Source of the DNA: Heloderma charlesbogerti
Taxonomy: Eukaryota; Chordata; Lepidosauria; Squamata; Helodermatidae
NCBI GenBank assembly: GCA_026122225.1
Contig: JANEZZ010001958.1
Location: 310,001-374,000 of the forward strand
DNA length: 64,000 nt
Direction of reading: 5' to 3'
The notes under the pieces are model-generated. The model saw only the letters and a program-made list of their open reading frames with translations. It did not search any database and was not told the DNA's origin. The number at the start of each line of letters is the position of its first letter. Position 1 is the first letter of the stretch. Positions 21,385-32,356 of the stretch are shown here, in pieces. The position numbers and the translations under genes were made by a program.

Positions 21385-22176
21385 TAGGGATGTATGGATT
21401 CCCCACCGTCTGTTTCAGTGGGGAATCCATGGGTGGGGGAGGTGATCCGTTCCTCCCCCCAGAATCCTCGCAGAGCGGCTCCACTCCGGAATTATTCTGC
21501 AGAGCCAAGGGCTGCCCTGTTCCACTGTCTGCATGCCTCGGATTCCCCCATTTTTTTTCAGCTACCCGAACTTACATAAATAATTCCATGAGTACCACTG
21601 AAAAATCCTTTTCGCATGCCTGCTATCAGTCTCCGTAAGCCTCTGGTCACACAGGGAAAATTCCTATTTATTTTTGTTAAAAGGGTAAAGCCTTTCGCGG
21701 GGATTCCCCACATAACTTCTGGTCACTTGACCTCACCTCACCTGACCTCACTGGATCTGACCTCACCGGACCTGTCCTGACCTCACCTCACCTGACCTCA
21801 CCTCACCTGACCACACCACACCTCACCTGACCACACCTCACCTGATCTCACTTCCACAGACAATAAACAGAAACGATGGAGGATTTCCGTGGATTTCGCG
21901 ACTCAGCCCCAGTGAAAGAAAGCCTCGGGTCACATGGAAAATGCCTCGTAAAAAAGGTAAAGCTGTTTGCGTTCTTCTTCCTCCATTTCTGATTTATGGA
22001 TTTATTTTCGTGATTATTTTTGTAAAATCTGCCGTTCTGTGGAAAAAAAATAAAGGGTCCTCATGAGCTCTGGTCCGGGTCAACCGGGCTGACCTGTTCC
22101 AAGGAGGATTCTACAGAGCAGATTTGTCAGAATTCAATCCCATTTAAAATTTGTGCGGAATTCACTGGCATCCCTA
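21385..22176 (+). mobile_element. hAT element with foldback-type ends but a non-palindromic core
   Basis: Perfect target duplication GGTTTGTG (21377-21384 and 22177-22184). The left end TAGGGATGTATGGATTCCCC is the A variant also seen at 38151. Instead of hairpin blocks the middle holds CTCTGGTCACACAGGG-type repeats, a TGACCTCACC array and a paired element (AAAATTCCTATTTATTTTTG ... CTGATTTATGGATTTATTTTCG). Core capture by ends of this family is the simplest reading. Confidence 0.9.
21728..21856 (+). repeat. CTGACCTCAC minisatellite inside a hAT
   Basis: About 130 bp of 5- and 10-bp units (CTGACCTCAC, CTCAC, CTGACCACAC). The TGACCT word is the reverse complement of AGGTCA, the nuclear-receptor half site, and recurs at multiples of about 5 bp. 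Confidence 0.85.
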
Positions 22177-22184
22177 GGTTTGTG

Positions 22185-22588
22185 TAGTGCTTAGCGATGT
22201 GCTCTCGTAGTTACCATTTAAGCATCGGCATTCATGCATCCCTGGTCCACACATTCAAAATCTACCTGGTTCTATTAGCCTTGCAATCTCAATGCATCTG
22301 AGCCCAATCAAATTCCTTGGGTGTGCAGATTTGGCAAGGCTCAAGAGCTAAACTTATTGTTGTCAATGAGATTCATATTTTGTGATTCAGAATATGAGTC
22401 TTGGGAGGCTGGCAATGCCTATCTCAAATATGAGGTGCACGTTAAAGCTCCAGATTCTCCTCCAGATTAACTTTTGAATCATACTTTCTGCCACCCCTAT
22501 TCAGGCCACAAGCAGAACTTTTCTACATGAGGCATTTATTGTGTGCTGGTGATTTCCTGCTCATGGTTTCTTCCTGGTTCTTTAGACA
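22185..22588. other. No gene seen
   Basis: Nothing recognisable between two foldback insertions. Confidence 0.4.
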
Positions 22589-23120
22589 CTGCCATGTAGG
22601 GATGTACAAAAGTCGCTTACCTTTTCGAAGGGTGACATTCATGGTGGGGGGAGGTGCTCCGTCCCTCCCCCCAAAATTCTCTCCAGCTGGCTCCACTCCA
22701 TGGCAATTCCGTGGAGCCACTGGCCGGGACCACCTGCGGCCACTGGGCAGCCTGTACAGGGACGCAAATGGCAGCCGCTGTAGCCGCCGCCATTTGCGTC
22801 CCTGTATTTTGCCGTGATAGGCTACGTAAATATTTACGTAGCCTATCACGTCAAAAAACAAAACAAAACAGTGAACGCAAATAGCGGCGGCTACGGTGGT
22901 CACTACGCCATTTGCACCCCCCTCTTTTGCGGTAATAGGCTACATAAATATTTACGTAGACTATCACGGCAAAAAAAAAAAAGGGAGAACGCAAATGATG
23001 GCCGCTGTAGCCGCCGCCATTTGCGTTCCATTTTTTTGCTGTGATAGGCTACGGAAATGCTTACGCAGACTATCACAGCTTCCGCAGGGACGCAAATGGC
23101 ATCCCTGCATTAGCCGTGAG

Positions 23121-24770
23121 TAGGAATGGCAGAGAATTCCGCCACAGATTTCAGTGAGGCTGAATGCACTGGCATTTGGCCCCCTGAAACCTGTGGCGGA
23201 ACAGCCTCCCACCCCCTGCCACCTCACAGAATAGCCCCGGAACGAAACTTACCTGGGGCTCCGCCGGCGGCGGCTCCGGCAGCGGTGGCTGGTCTTTCAA
23301 CCGGCTGCCGCGGCCACCATTTGTGTCCTGCTCTTTTATTTACATTGTATTTACTAGCCTATCACGGCAAGCTAAAAAAAAACAAAAAACACAGCGTACG
23401 CAGATGGCGGCAGCTACAGCACTGTTTTAGCCTATGTAAATATTTACATCAGCTATTTAGGGATGGCAGAGAATTCCACCACGGATTCCAGTGAGGCCAG
23501 ATTCTTTAGAATCTGGCCCCCTGGAATCCGTGGCAGAATGACCTCCCACCCCCACGCCCCCCCCCCAGAATCCCCAGGGACGGAACTTACCTGGGGTGGA
23601 TGTGACGGATTCGGAGGAGGCGGCGGTGGTTCCAGCAGCTGGTCTCCTGGCCGGCCACGGCCAGGCTGCTGCAGCCGCCATTGGCGTCCTTGCAGCTGTG
23701 ATAGGCTATGTAAGTATTTACGTAGACTATCATGGCTACCCCCCCAAAAAAACCCCAAAAACCAGCGTACGCAAATGGCGGTGGCTATGACAGCCGCCAT
23801 TTGCGTTTCCTATTTTTCGCCATTCTAGACTACGTAAATATTTATGTAGGCTACTATGGCAAAAAAAAAAGGGGGAACGCAAATAGCGTAGTGGGCACTA
23901 TTTGCGTTCCCCTTTTTTCTGCCATAATAGCCTACGTAAATATTTACATAGGCTAGAACGGCAAAAAATAGGGAACGCAAATGGTGGCCTCCGTAGCCGC
24001 CGCCATTTGTGTACGCTGGGTTTTTTGGGGGGGTTAGCCATGATTGGCTATGTAAATACTTACGTAGCCTATCATGGCAGCCAGTGTGGTGGGCACCATT
24101 TGTGTCCGCAGCGGCCCATCCGTGGCTGGAACTCCGGCTGCAGAAGGGCCTGGCCGGCTGCTCCGCAGAGCTGGCGAGGAACAGAGCCAGCCAGGCAGGA
24201 TTCCAGGGGGGGAGGACCAGATCGCCTCCCCCCCATCGAGGATTCCGGGGGGAGGGACGGAGTGCCTCTCCCCCCACTGCGAAAAATTCCACGGAAAGGT
24301 AACTGGGTTTCGTACATCCCTAAAGCTATTATGGCAAAAGAAAAGGGGAATGCAAATAGTGTAGTGGGCGCTATTTGCGTTCCCTTTTTTTTTCACTGTA
24401 ATAGCTTACGTAAATATTTGCATAAGCTAAAAATAGGGAACGCAAATGGTGGCCACCATAGCCACCATTTGCGTATGCTGGGTTTTGTTGTTGTTTTTTG
24501 GCTTGCCGTGATAGGCTACGTAAATACTTATGTAGCTTATCACGGCAGCTTTGCTGGATGCAAATGATGGGTGGTACGGCGGCAGCCATTTGTGTCTGCA
24601 GCAGCCCACCCACGGCCAGAACTCCAGCTGCAGATGGCCCTGGCTGGCGGCTCCACAGAGCCGCTGCAGAGCGGAGCTGGCTGGGGAGGATTTTGGGGGG
24701 AGCGACGGAGTGCATCCCCCTTCCGCGGATGTCCCTGGACGAAACCAGGTAAGTGTTTTGTACATCCCTA
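23121..24770 (-). mobile_element. Foldback hAT element (middle member of the nest)
   Basis: Starts TAGGAATGGCAGAGAATTCC (B end) and ends TTTTGTACATCCCTA (A end), flanks GCCGTGAG / GCTGTGAT (6 of 8). It landed in a hairpin of the outer copy and is itself interrupted at 23458-24322. Donor ACTTACCT lies near 23249, AGGTAAGT near 24747. Confidence 0.85.
23458..24322 (-). mobile_element. Foldback hAT element (innermost member of the nest)
   Basis: Starts TAGGGATGGCAGAGAATTCC and ends TTTCGTACATCCCTA, flanks CAGCTATT / AAGCTATT (7 of 8). Removing it restores the middle element's hairpin GCCTATGTAAATATTTACAT. Hairpins are visible at about 23696-23735, 23826-23862, 23925-23962 and 24037-24078. Confidence 0.88.
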
Positions 24771-25014
24771 GCTGTGATAAGCTACGTAAGTATTTACATA
24801 GCCTATCACAGCTCTAATGAAGAAGCGAATGGTGGCTGCAGACGCGGCCACCATTCGCGAAGCAGCGCAAACAGCAGCAGGTAGGTGTCCTGTTTCGCGC
24901 GCCTTTCGCGGGGTGGGGGGCAGGGGGGCTTCGTTCCACCATGGATTTTGGGGGGCTGAATGCACTGACATTTGGACTCACCGAGATCCGTGGCGGAATT
25001 CTCTGACGTCCCTA

Positions 25015-25733
25015 CGGCCGTGACGTTCCAGTTTTGCTTCTGTGTCTAAAGAGCAGTTTTGCCTTTTTTTCTTCTTTTTTTTAAAGAGCAGGGTAAATGA
25101 AGTATTATTTGTGAAAGTGAATGAAACCACTTTTTCACTTGTGTGTTTGTGCAATTCCGCCATACCACAGTGCCGCCTAGATGTTATGCCGTGGAAAGGA
25201 AGCACTGTTTGTGCAGTGTTCGGATCTCAATTCTGTGATGAAACTGAAAGTAGATACAGCACATTCACAGACTCAGGTAGAAAAGCCTGTAGACGTTGGG
25301 AAATGTACTTTAACCAAGGGCTATTGATTCTGCCATTGCAGTAGCACTTGGGGAAACTATGTCTCCCAGGGGCTACTTGAGCCTGGTGTGCTACATGGTG
25401 GCACAACAGGTTCAGGAAAGCAGACAAGGCTTTGGCTTCCCTCTCTTTCTTAGTTCTGCTGGCTTCAGCTTCCTCCTGCGATTTGCATGCCAGAGGATTG
25501 GCTTGGGGTGGTGAGAAGAGCCAACATATTTCCTGATTTAGGGTGGTATAGTTTGCCTTAATTTTGAGCCAATCCAATTCAAACAGATGGGGGGAAGATC
25601 ACCCATCACTAGCAAGATTATGTGCCATGGGTCCTGAAACTCTCCCGAAGGATGTGTCAGTGTAGCCATGCAAACTCATTCTCCAGATCTTTTTCAGCCT
25701 GCAGTAGCCAAATGTTTTGGGTGACCTGGGCAG

Positions 25734-25764
<31 letters not shown>

Positions 25765-26148
25765 CTTCTTCTTCTTCTTCTTCTTCTTCTTCTTCTTGAC
25801 AGCCTCCTCATCTGTAATAGCGATAGACATGCGCGTTATGGTCCTCCTGATGTTGGGAATAGCTGTACCTATTGAATTGGGGCAGTGCAAATGGGTGAGG
25901 GTTTTGTTTCTGTCCCTTTGTGGGGGGATACCAAAATTCACAAATCTCTTCATATTCCAGCAAGAAAGAACTTAAGATTTTATTTAAAGAAGAAGAATGT
26001 GGGAGAATGTGAAACTGACAGATTCTCCCATGCCTAACACCCACCCACAGAGTGCGGGCTCCAGGTTTTGGAGGGCTCTTCAGCGAGACACACTCAATGG
26101 CACTCTCCCTCAGTGAGTCTACCTTCCCACTGCCATTGTCACCAGCTG
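25015..26148. other. No gene; (TTC)n microsatellite
   Basis: A TTC run lies at 25735-25797. Frames reading it as poly-Phe, poly-Arg or poly-Lys are artefacts. Otherwise no conserved frame or repeat end. Confidence 0.5.
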
Positions 26149-26445
26149 CTAGGGATGGCATGGGCACCCAATTCCATCTTGGAATATGGTAGAACCCCCC
26201 CTCCCCGCACCCCCGAGCCTCGCTCACAAAGCCCCTACCCCAGCTCGCCCCCTGCTCATTCTCGCTCCGTGGTCACCAGTTTTAGAAAAACAAGACAGTG
26301 GTTGCAAAAATCTGCAAAAATTTGTGTATACACGGAAATGCACATTTTCACACATATGCATATTCATGCATATACAAATATGCACATTTGTGAAAATGCA
26401 CATTTTTGCACATAACGAAATGTGCACAGTTGCAAAAATGTGCAT
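26149..26445. repeat. Old hAT-like start plus TGCACATTTT word array
   Basis: TAGGGATGGCATGGGCACCC begins at about 26152. The second half (26320-26445) is an irregular array of ATGCACATTTTCA, TATGCATATTCATGC and GTGCACAGTTGC words, partly inverted. No matching right end: the array runs directly into half of a foldback. Confidence 0.5.
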
Positions 26446-26831
26446 TTATGTAGACTACAGCGACCAAATAAGGAATGCGAATGGCGGCTCCCTATGGGGG
26501 CCGCCATTTGCGTACACGCTTTTTTTTTTTTTTTAAGTCACCCGTGATAGGCTACGTGATGATTTACATAGCCTATCATGGCTGACTTTGCAGATCTAGC
26601 CGTGATAGGCTACGTTAATCGTCACGTAGCCTATCACGGGGGCGTGTTTTTTTTTTAACTTTTTAGTTCGCGGCCGGGCGAGGCGAGGTGCCTCCTCCCT
26701 GGCCTGAATTTCGGCCGGGCGAGGCAGGAAGCCTCCCCCCTAGCCTGAACTTCGCAGGGGGAGCAGCGAAGCGCCTCCCCCCCACCGCGAACAAGCTTCG
26801 AGGACAGGTTAGTGACTTTTGTCCATCCCTA
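26446..26831 (+). mobile_element. Half of a D-type foldback hAT, truncated at the palindrome
   Basis: Begins abruptly in the TTATGTAGACTACAGCGACC hairpin arm and reads outward through the CArG box CCAAATAAGG, GGCGGC/GCCGCC, T tract, two GATAGGCTACGT hairpins and the C/G-rich D end to TTTTGTCCATCCCTA. The whole left half and its target duplication are missing. Confidence 0.85.
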
Positions 26832-27220
26832 GTTGGCACCATTGGGTGCTTGCTGAGAGCCTGAGACCTTCACACCTGGACGGGGACCACTGCTGATCAG
26901 CAGAACTTCCTGGCTGTGCCCTGTTTCCTCTTTGCTGTCACCACAGTTCCTGAGCATGTACAGAATGACAAGAGTGAGGAGACAGAGCAGCATCTTCTAT
27001 TTGCCTCTGGGGCGATTTTACAGATCGGACCCAGAGGAAGGTGAAGAACAAATAGGCAGCAGTGACAATATGTGAGAAGGAGGTGTGGGTCCATTCAGAG
27101 ACAGGGTTTCCCAAAACCTGGAGCTGGCATTGTTTATCGGGCATTTCTATTTGAAAAGCCACAGAACTGTTGGATAAAGAAACTAAATACGAAAGCAGGA
27201 AAACATGGGGCAGGTTGCAT
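26832..27220. other. Old dispersed repeat, no gene
   Basis: Weak similarity to 12700-12880 and 37860-37930 (GAGCATG...GCAG...ACAGAGCAGCATC words). No protein recognised. Confidence 0.35.
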
Positions 27221-27228
27221 GAGAGAAT

Positions 27229-28895
27229 TAGGGATGTACGAAACACTTACCTGGTTTTGTCCAGGGACATCCGTGGTGGGGGGAGGCGCTCCATCCCTTC
27301 CCCCCGAAATCCTCAATGGGCGGGGAGGCGATCTGTTCCTCCCCCCCCGGAATCCTGTCCGGCCAGCTCCGCTTCACGGCCAGGCCCCAGAGCTGCCGAC
27401 CAGGCCAACCCGCAGCAGGGCCTCCAGACTCCAGTGAATTTGGCCCACCGGAATCTGTGGCGGAACAGAGCAACCCACCCCACCACCCCATGAAAGCCCC
27501 CCGGAACGGAGCCTACCTGGCGGTGGCTCCAGCTGCAGCTTTGGCTCCAGCGGTGGCTCCAGCGGTGGCGGCAGCAGCTCCAGCCGCTGCCGGGCTGCTG
27601 CGGATGCAAATGCATCCTGGGTAGGGGACGCCATTTGCGTCCCTATGGTAGCCTGCGATAGGCTATGTAAATATTTACGTAGCCTATCACGGGTAAAGCG
27701 GCCACGCAAATGGCATCCCCTACGCCATTTGCATTCCCGCTTTAGCTGTCATAGGCTACGAAAATATTTACGTAGCCTATCACAGAGGAAACGAGAATGC
27801 AAATGGTGTAGGGGATTTACCCCGCAACCCGCAACCCGCCCCACCACCCCGTTATTTGCATTGCCCTTATTTTCGCCGTAGTCTACGTAAATCTTTACAT
27901 AGACTACCCGGGCCCAAATAAGGAATGCAAATGGCAGCGCCCATGGGCGCCGCCATTTGCGTACGCGCTTTTTTTTTTTTCCAAAGTCACCCGTGGTTTC
28001 CAAAAACTTTGGAAATCTAGCCGTGATAGGCTACGTAAATCGTTACATAGCCTATCACGTGTGTGGGTTTGTTGGTTTTTTACATTTACTTTGTAATGGC
28101 AGCGGCGGCAGCCGATTGGAAGACCAGCCACCACCCCCACCGCCGCCAAAACGCCGCTGAAACGCCACCAGGACGTGCCGCTGAGAGGGACATTCAAAGG
28201 AGGTAAATCCCATCCCGGGGGGGCGGGGGGCGGAGAATTTAACCGCCAATTTTGGGGGGCCGAATGCATTGGCATTTGGCCTCCCGGAGATTCATGGAGA
28301 AATTCTCCGCCATTCCTACGCAAATGGCAGCGCCCATTTTGGCACGTGTAGTCTACGTAAACATTTACATAGACTTCGGCGAAAATAAGGGCAACGCAAA
28401 TAGCGTTGCCCTTATTTTCGCTGTAGTCTATGTAAATGTTTACGTAGACTACACGTGCCCAAATAAGGAACGCAAATGGCGGCGCCCATGGGCGCCGCCA
28501 TTTGCTTACGCACAGTTGTTGTTGTTTTTTCCCACTCAGCCGTGATAGGCTATGTAAACATTTATGTAGCCTATCATGGTGTTTTTTTAAAGTCTAGCCG
28601 TGATAGGCTACGTAAATCTTTACGTAGCCTATCATGTTTGCTTGTTTTGGGGGGTTTTTTTACTTGGAAATGGTGGTGGCAGCAGCCGGTCGGAAGACTG
28701 GCTGCTGCCGCACCGCCGCCGCACCGCCACCGAACTGCTGCTGGAGCCGCCGCCACCAGGGACATTTGACCAAGGTAAGTCCCGTCCTGGGGGTGGGGGT
28801 GGGGGGGCAGACCGTTTCTCCACCAATTGCAGGGGACCAAATGCGCTGGCATTCGGCCTCCCCGAGATTCGTGGAGAAATTCTCTGACATCCCTA
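27229..28895 (+). mobile_element. Compound foldback hAT region, A end left, B end right
   Basis: Left end TAGGGATGTACGAAACACTT, right end CTCTGACATCCCTA. Flanks GAGAGAAT and CGCTGCTC do not match, and a complete B-type end (TTCTCCGCCATTCCTA) also occurs inside at 28307-28320. So two or more elements have been merged. Hairpins are dense (27655-27692, 27748-27786, 27878-27909, 28020-28060, 28345-28375, 28415-28455, 28540-28580, 28599-28637). The right flank is a SINE-like tail that reads through normally. Confidence 0.8.
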
Positions 28896-28906
28896 CGCTG
28901 CTCGGC

Positions 28907-29075
28907 CATGAAGCTCACTGGGTGACTTGGGGCCAGTCACTGACTCTCAGCCCAGCCTACATCACAGGGTTGCTGTGAGGATAAAAATGGAGAGGAGGAG
29001 GACCGTCCAAGGCACTTTGGGTTCCTTGCAAGAGGAAAAAAAGGCAGGATATAAATGTAACAGTAAATTAAAAAA
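28907..29075 (+). mobile_element. SINE/LINE 3' tail
   Basis: AAGCTCACTGGGTGACTTGG, GGCCAGTCACTGACTCTCAG, CACAGGGTTGCTGTGAGGAT and a terminal GGCAGGATATAAATG: a very common reptilian tail. I cannot tell whether it belongs to a SINE or a LINE. Confidence 0.65.
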
Positions 29076-29584
29076 ACCCTCTTTCTTCCTACAGCAAATC
29101 AGCTGGTCCCAAGCAATAACAAACCATCCCTGAGTGCTACTGGCTGAATGCATTTCATTTGCTTTAGCTTGCTTTGCAGCATCAAGTCTGGCGTCAGTCT
29201 AGTGAACAACCTTAAATGATACTTTCCGTTGCATTTATCCCCAAACCCTCTTTGTTGACTTCATTGCCCCCTTTCCATCAGCTTCTTCTCCATAATGATA
29301 TACAAGATAATGCCTGCTCTCCGGTAGTAATTTCCAGTTGCAGATAATGAGCAGTGAAGTGTTTCGCTACGAGTGTCCGGGGAGGGCTGATGATAGCTTT
29401 GCTCCAGTAAAGAAATGGCAGTTAAATATAACATAAAATACAATGGATTACCAACTTGATGTTGTAATCTTCGGAAGATGGTATTCTTTCCAAAAAGGGA
29501 GCTATTTTAGGGGGGTGAGTTATGTAGTCTTCTGAAGCACAAGGCTTAGTGACCCAAAAATCCAGGGAGTAAAAACCACAGGCA
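29076..29584. other. No gene seen
   Basis: Single-copy-looking sequence without recognised features. Confidence 0.4.
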
Positions 29585-29592
29585 CATAAGAG

Positions 29593-31190
29593 TAGAGATG
29601 GCAGAGAATTCCACCACAGATTTCAGTGAGGCCGAATGCACTGGCATTCAGCCCCCCAAAACCCGTGGTGGAACGGCCTCCCACCCCCTGCCCCACTGCG
29701 GAATCCCCCCCAGGATGAAGCTTACCTGGGATGGATGATGATGCGGTGGCGGCTCCGGCGGCGGCTCTGGCAGCAGCAGCAGCAGCAGCAGCTGGTCTCT
29801 CAGCTGGCTGCTGTGGACTCAAATGGCGGCCGCCGTAGCAGCCGCCATATGCATCCGGCCAGGCTGCCGTGATAGGCTATGTAAGTATTTACGTAGCCTA
29901 TCACGGCAAAGGCAGCCACGCAAATGGTAGCCACCACACCATTTGCATAGCTGCCTTTGCCATGATAGGTTACGTAAATACTCACGTAGCCTATCACGGC
30001 AAGTTAAAAAAAACCCAGCATACTCTATGGATGGACGGAACACTTAACTTCCGTTCCATTCTGTTTCTGCTGGGGGGGGGAGGCGCTCCGTCCCTCCCCC
30101 CTGAATCCTTGACGGGGGGGAGGCGTGCCATCCCTCCCCCCCCCGGAATTCTTCCTGGCCGGCTTCACTCTGCGGCCAAGCCACACAGCTGCCGGCTGCC
30201 ACCAGCCGTGTGCAGCTGGACATCCAGCCACTGGGCAGCCTGCAGGGATGCAAATGGCGGCTACCATAGCTGCCGCCATTTGCGTCCCTGTACTTAACCA
30301 TAATAGGCTACGTAAATATTTATGTATCCTATCACAGCAAAGTAAAAAAACCCACGTATGCATATGGCAGTGGCTACAGTAGCCTCCATTTGCGTTTGCT
30401 ATTTTTCGCCATTCTAGCCTATGTAAATATTTGTATATGCTGCACTACGTTCATTTGCGTACCCTGCGCCCAGCCGCAGCCGGCCAGGAGACCAGCCACC
30501 ACCACCACCCTGCTGCCACCCCCGCTGCCGCCTCTGCCGCCGCCGCACCTTCCGCCCCCGCCGTGGCACTTTCCGCAGCTGCCGCACCTTCCGCCGCTGC
30601 TGCACCTGCTGCCTCTGCTGCTGCTGCACCTCCCACCCTCCTGCCGCCGCACCTTCCACCCCCCCCGCTGCACCTTCCTCCCCCGCCGCCGCACCTTCCG
30701 CTGCTGCCGCACCTGCTGCAGCTGCCACCCCAACGCCACACCTGCCACTGCCGAAGCCGCCACCAAATCTGCCCCAGGTAAGTGCCGTCCCGGGGGATTC
30801 CGCCGGGTGGGAGGGGGGCAGGAGGCCATCCCGCCACAGATTCTGGGAATCCGTGGCAGAATTCTCCACCATCCCTAGCGTACGCAATGGCAGCGGCTAC
30901 AGCGCCCGCCATTTGCATTCCTTTTTTTTCCTGCTGTTTTAGCCTACGTAAATATTTACGTAAGCTATTACGGCGAAAAAAAGGGGAACGCCATTTGCGT
31001 ATGCTTTATTTTTTTCTGGAAGGATGCCCAGCAACCGGATGTCCGGCTGCGGGCAACCCTGGCTGGCGGCTCTGCGGAATCTCCGCAGAGCGGAGCCGGC
31101 CGGATTAGGATTTCAGGGAGAGGTGTGGAGCACTTCCCACCCACTGCGTATCACCTCGTCAAAAAGGTAAGTGTCTTTCGTACATACCTA
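29593..31190 (-). mobile_element. Foldback hAT element, B-to-A, carrying a nested copy
   Basis: Perfect target duplication CATAAGAG (29585-29592 and 31191-31198) across 1.6 kb. Starts TAGAGATGGCAGAGAATTCC and ends TTTCGTACATACCTA. Its own arms are 29593-30017 and 30886-31190; donors lie at about 29722 (minus) and 31164 (plus). Confidence 0.93.
30026..30877 (+). mobile_element. Nested foldback hAT element, A-to-B
   Basis: Starts TATGGATGGACGGAACACTT and ends CCACCATCCCTA, flanks GCATACTC / GCGTACGC (6 of 8, differing at sites expected for CpG decay). It sits inside a GCGTACGCAAATGGC arm of the outer copy. Near 30480-30770 it carries an expanded run of CCGCCGC/CTGCTGC/CACCTTCC units read as Pro/Ala or Gly/Gly-rich frames; these are not a gene. 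Confidence 0.85.
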
Positions 31191-31198
31191 CATAAGAG

Positions 31199-31484
31199 CA
31201 AGCCAGAGGAACTGCACATGCATCTTTAGGCAACATGCCTGATGTGGTGTTAGCTAAGTAAATATTGTTGCCTGGGCAGCTTTTCTTAATGAAAAGCTGA
31301 GCTAACACTGGAGCCACCTGCCTGGAGCCAGCATCAGGGAGAAGAGGAAGCAGTCAGGCAACCCTCCATTATACCTGAATACAGATCCAACAGAAAGCCC
31401 CCTCCCTCCTGCTACCAGCTGCCACTGCTGAGGACATCAGAGGGAGAGAAAACAGCAGCCCTTCCACTGTGCCCATTGGGTCGA
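31199..31484. other. No gene seen
   Basis: A short inverted pair (GCCTGGGCAGCTTTTC ... GAAAAGC) is the only structure noted. Confidence 0.4.
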
Positions 31485-31567
31485 GTCATAGAATCATAGA
31501 ATAGTAGGGTTGGAAGGGGCCTACAAGACCATCAAGTACAACCCCCTGCTCAATGCAGGAATCCAAG

Positions 31568-31915
31568 TCAGAGCATCCCTGACAGATGGCTGTCCAGCCT
31601 CATCTTGAATGCCTCCAGTGTGGGAGAGCCCACTACCTCCCTAGGTAATTGGTTCCATTGTCGTATTGCTCTAACAGTCAGGACGTTTTTCCTGATGTTC
31701 AGCCGGAATCTGGCTTCCTGTAACTTGAGCCCATTATTCCGTCTCCTGCACCCTGGGATGATGGAGAAGAGATCCTGGCCTTCCTCTCTGTGACAACCTT
31801 TCAAGTACTTGAAGAGCGCTACCATATCTCCCCTCAGTCTTCTCTTCTCAAGGCTAAACATGCCCAGTTCTTTCAGTCTCTCTTCATAGGGCTTTGTTTC
31901 CAGTCCCCTGATCAT
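31568..31915 (-). pseudogene. CR1 ORF2 C-terminal fragment
   Basis: A 115-aa frame with LGMFSLEKRRLRGD, MVALFKYLKG, FRLNIRKNVLTVRAI and RQWNQLPREVV, ending in LEAFKMRLDSHLSGML: the canonical C-terminus of CR1 ORF2. Upstream parts are frame-shifted (a second piece, 32021-32401, contains LEQWAENNRMTFNRDQCQVL and HLGKRNQMH words of the CR1 reverse transcriptase). Dead copy. Confidence 0.93.
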
Positions 31916-32356
31916 CTTTCTTGCCCTCCTCCAAACCCTCTCCGGTTTATCTCAATCCTTCTTAAAGTGTGGTGCCCAGAACTGGACACAGTACTCCAGA
32001 TGAGGCCTAACCAGTGCTGACTAGAGGGGAACTAGGACTTCCCAGGATTTGGAAGCGATGCTTCTATTAATGCAGCCCAAATGAGCATTTGCCTTTTTTG
32101 CAGCCACATTACGTTGTTGGCTCATATTCAGCTTGTGATCGACAACAATTCCAATATCCTTCTCTCTTGTAGTGTTGTTGAGCCACATATCCCCCATCTT
32201 GTAACTGTGCATTTGGTTTCTTTTTCCTAGGTGCAGAACTTGACATTGATCCCTATTAAATGTCATTCTGTTGTTTTCTGCCCACTGCTCCAGTCTATCC
32301 AGATCACTTTGAATTTTGTTTCTGTCTTCCAAAGTATTAGCTATCCCGCCCAATTT

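Larger units (their letters stand above)
22597..25014 (+). mobile_element. Foldback hAT element (outer member of a three-deep nest)
   Basis: Starts TAGGGATGTACAAAAGTCGC and ends GACGTCCCTA. Flanks CTGCCATG / CGGCCGTG match at 6 of 8. Its own sequence is 22597-23120 plus 24779-25014. Across the insertion its hairpin TTAGCCGTGA | TAAGCTACGTAAG is restored when the inner element and one target copy are removed. Hairpins lie at 22813-22852, 22932-22970 and 23039-23081, with ATGGCGGC blocks between them. Confidence 0.85.

Noticed and set aside
22813..24540. Regularly spaced 36-40 bp palindromes looking like a CRISPR array
   Set aside because: The repeats are themselves palindromic, vary between units, are mirrored about a centre, lie in a reptile genome and are bounded by transposon ends with 8-bp duplications.
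25599..25975. Poly-Phe, poly-Arg and poly-Lys frames
   Set aside because: They are the (TTC)n microsatellite at 25735-25797.
30390..30918. Pro/Ala-rich or Gly/Ser-rich frames up to 162 aa
   Set aside because: They run in several frames over a CCGCCGC/CTGCTGC expansion inside a nested foldback; no conserved motif.
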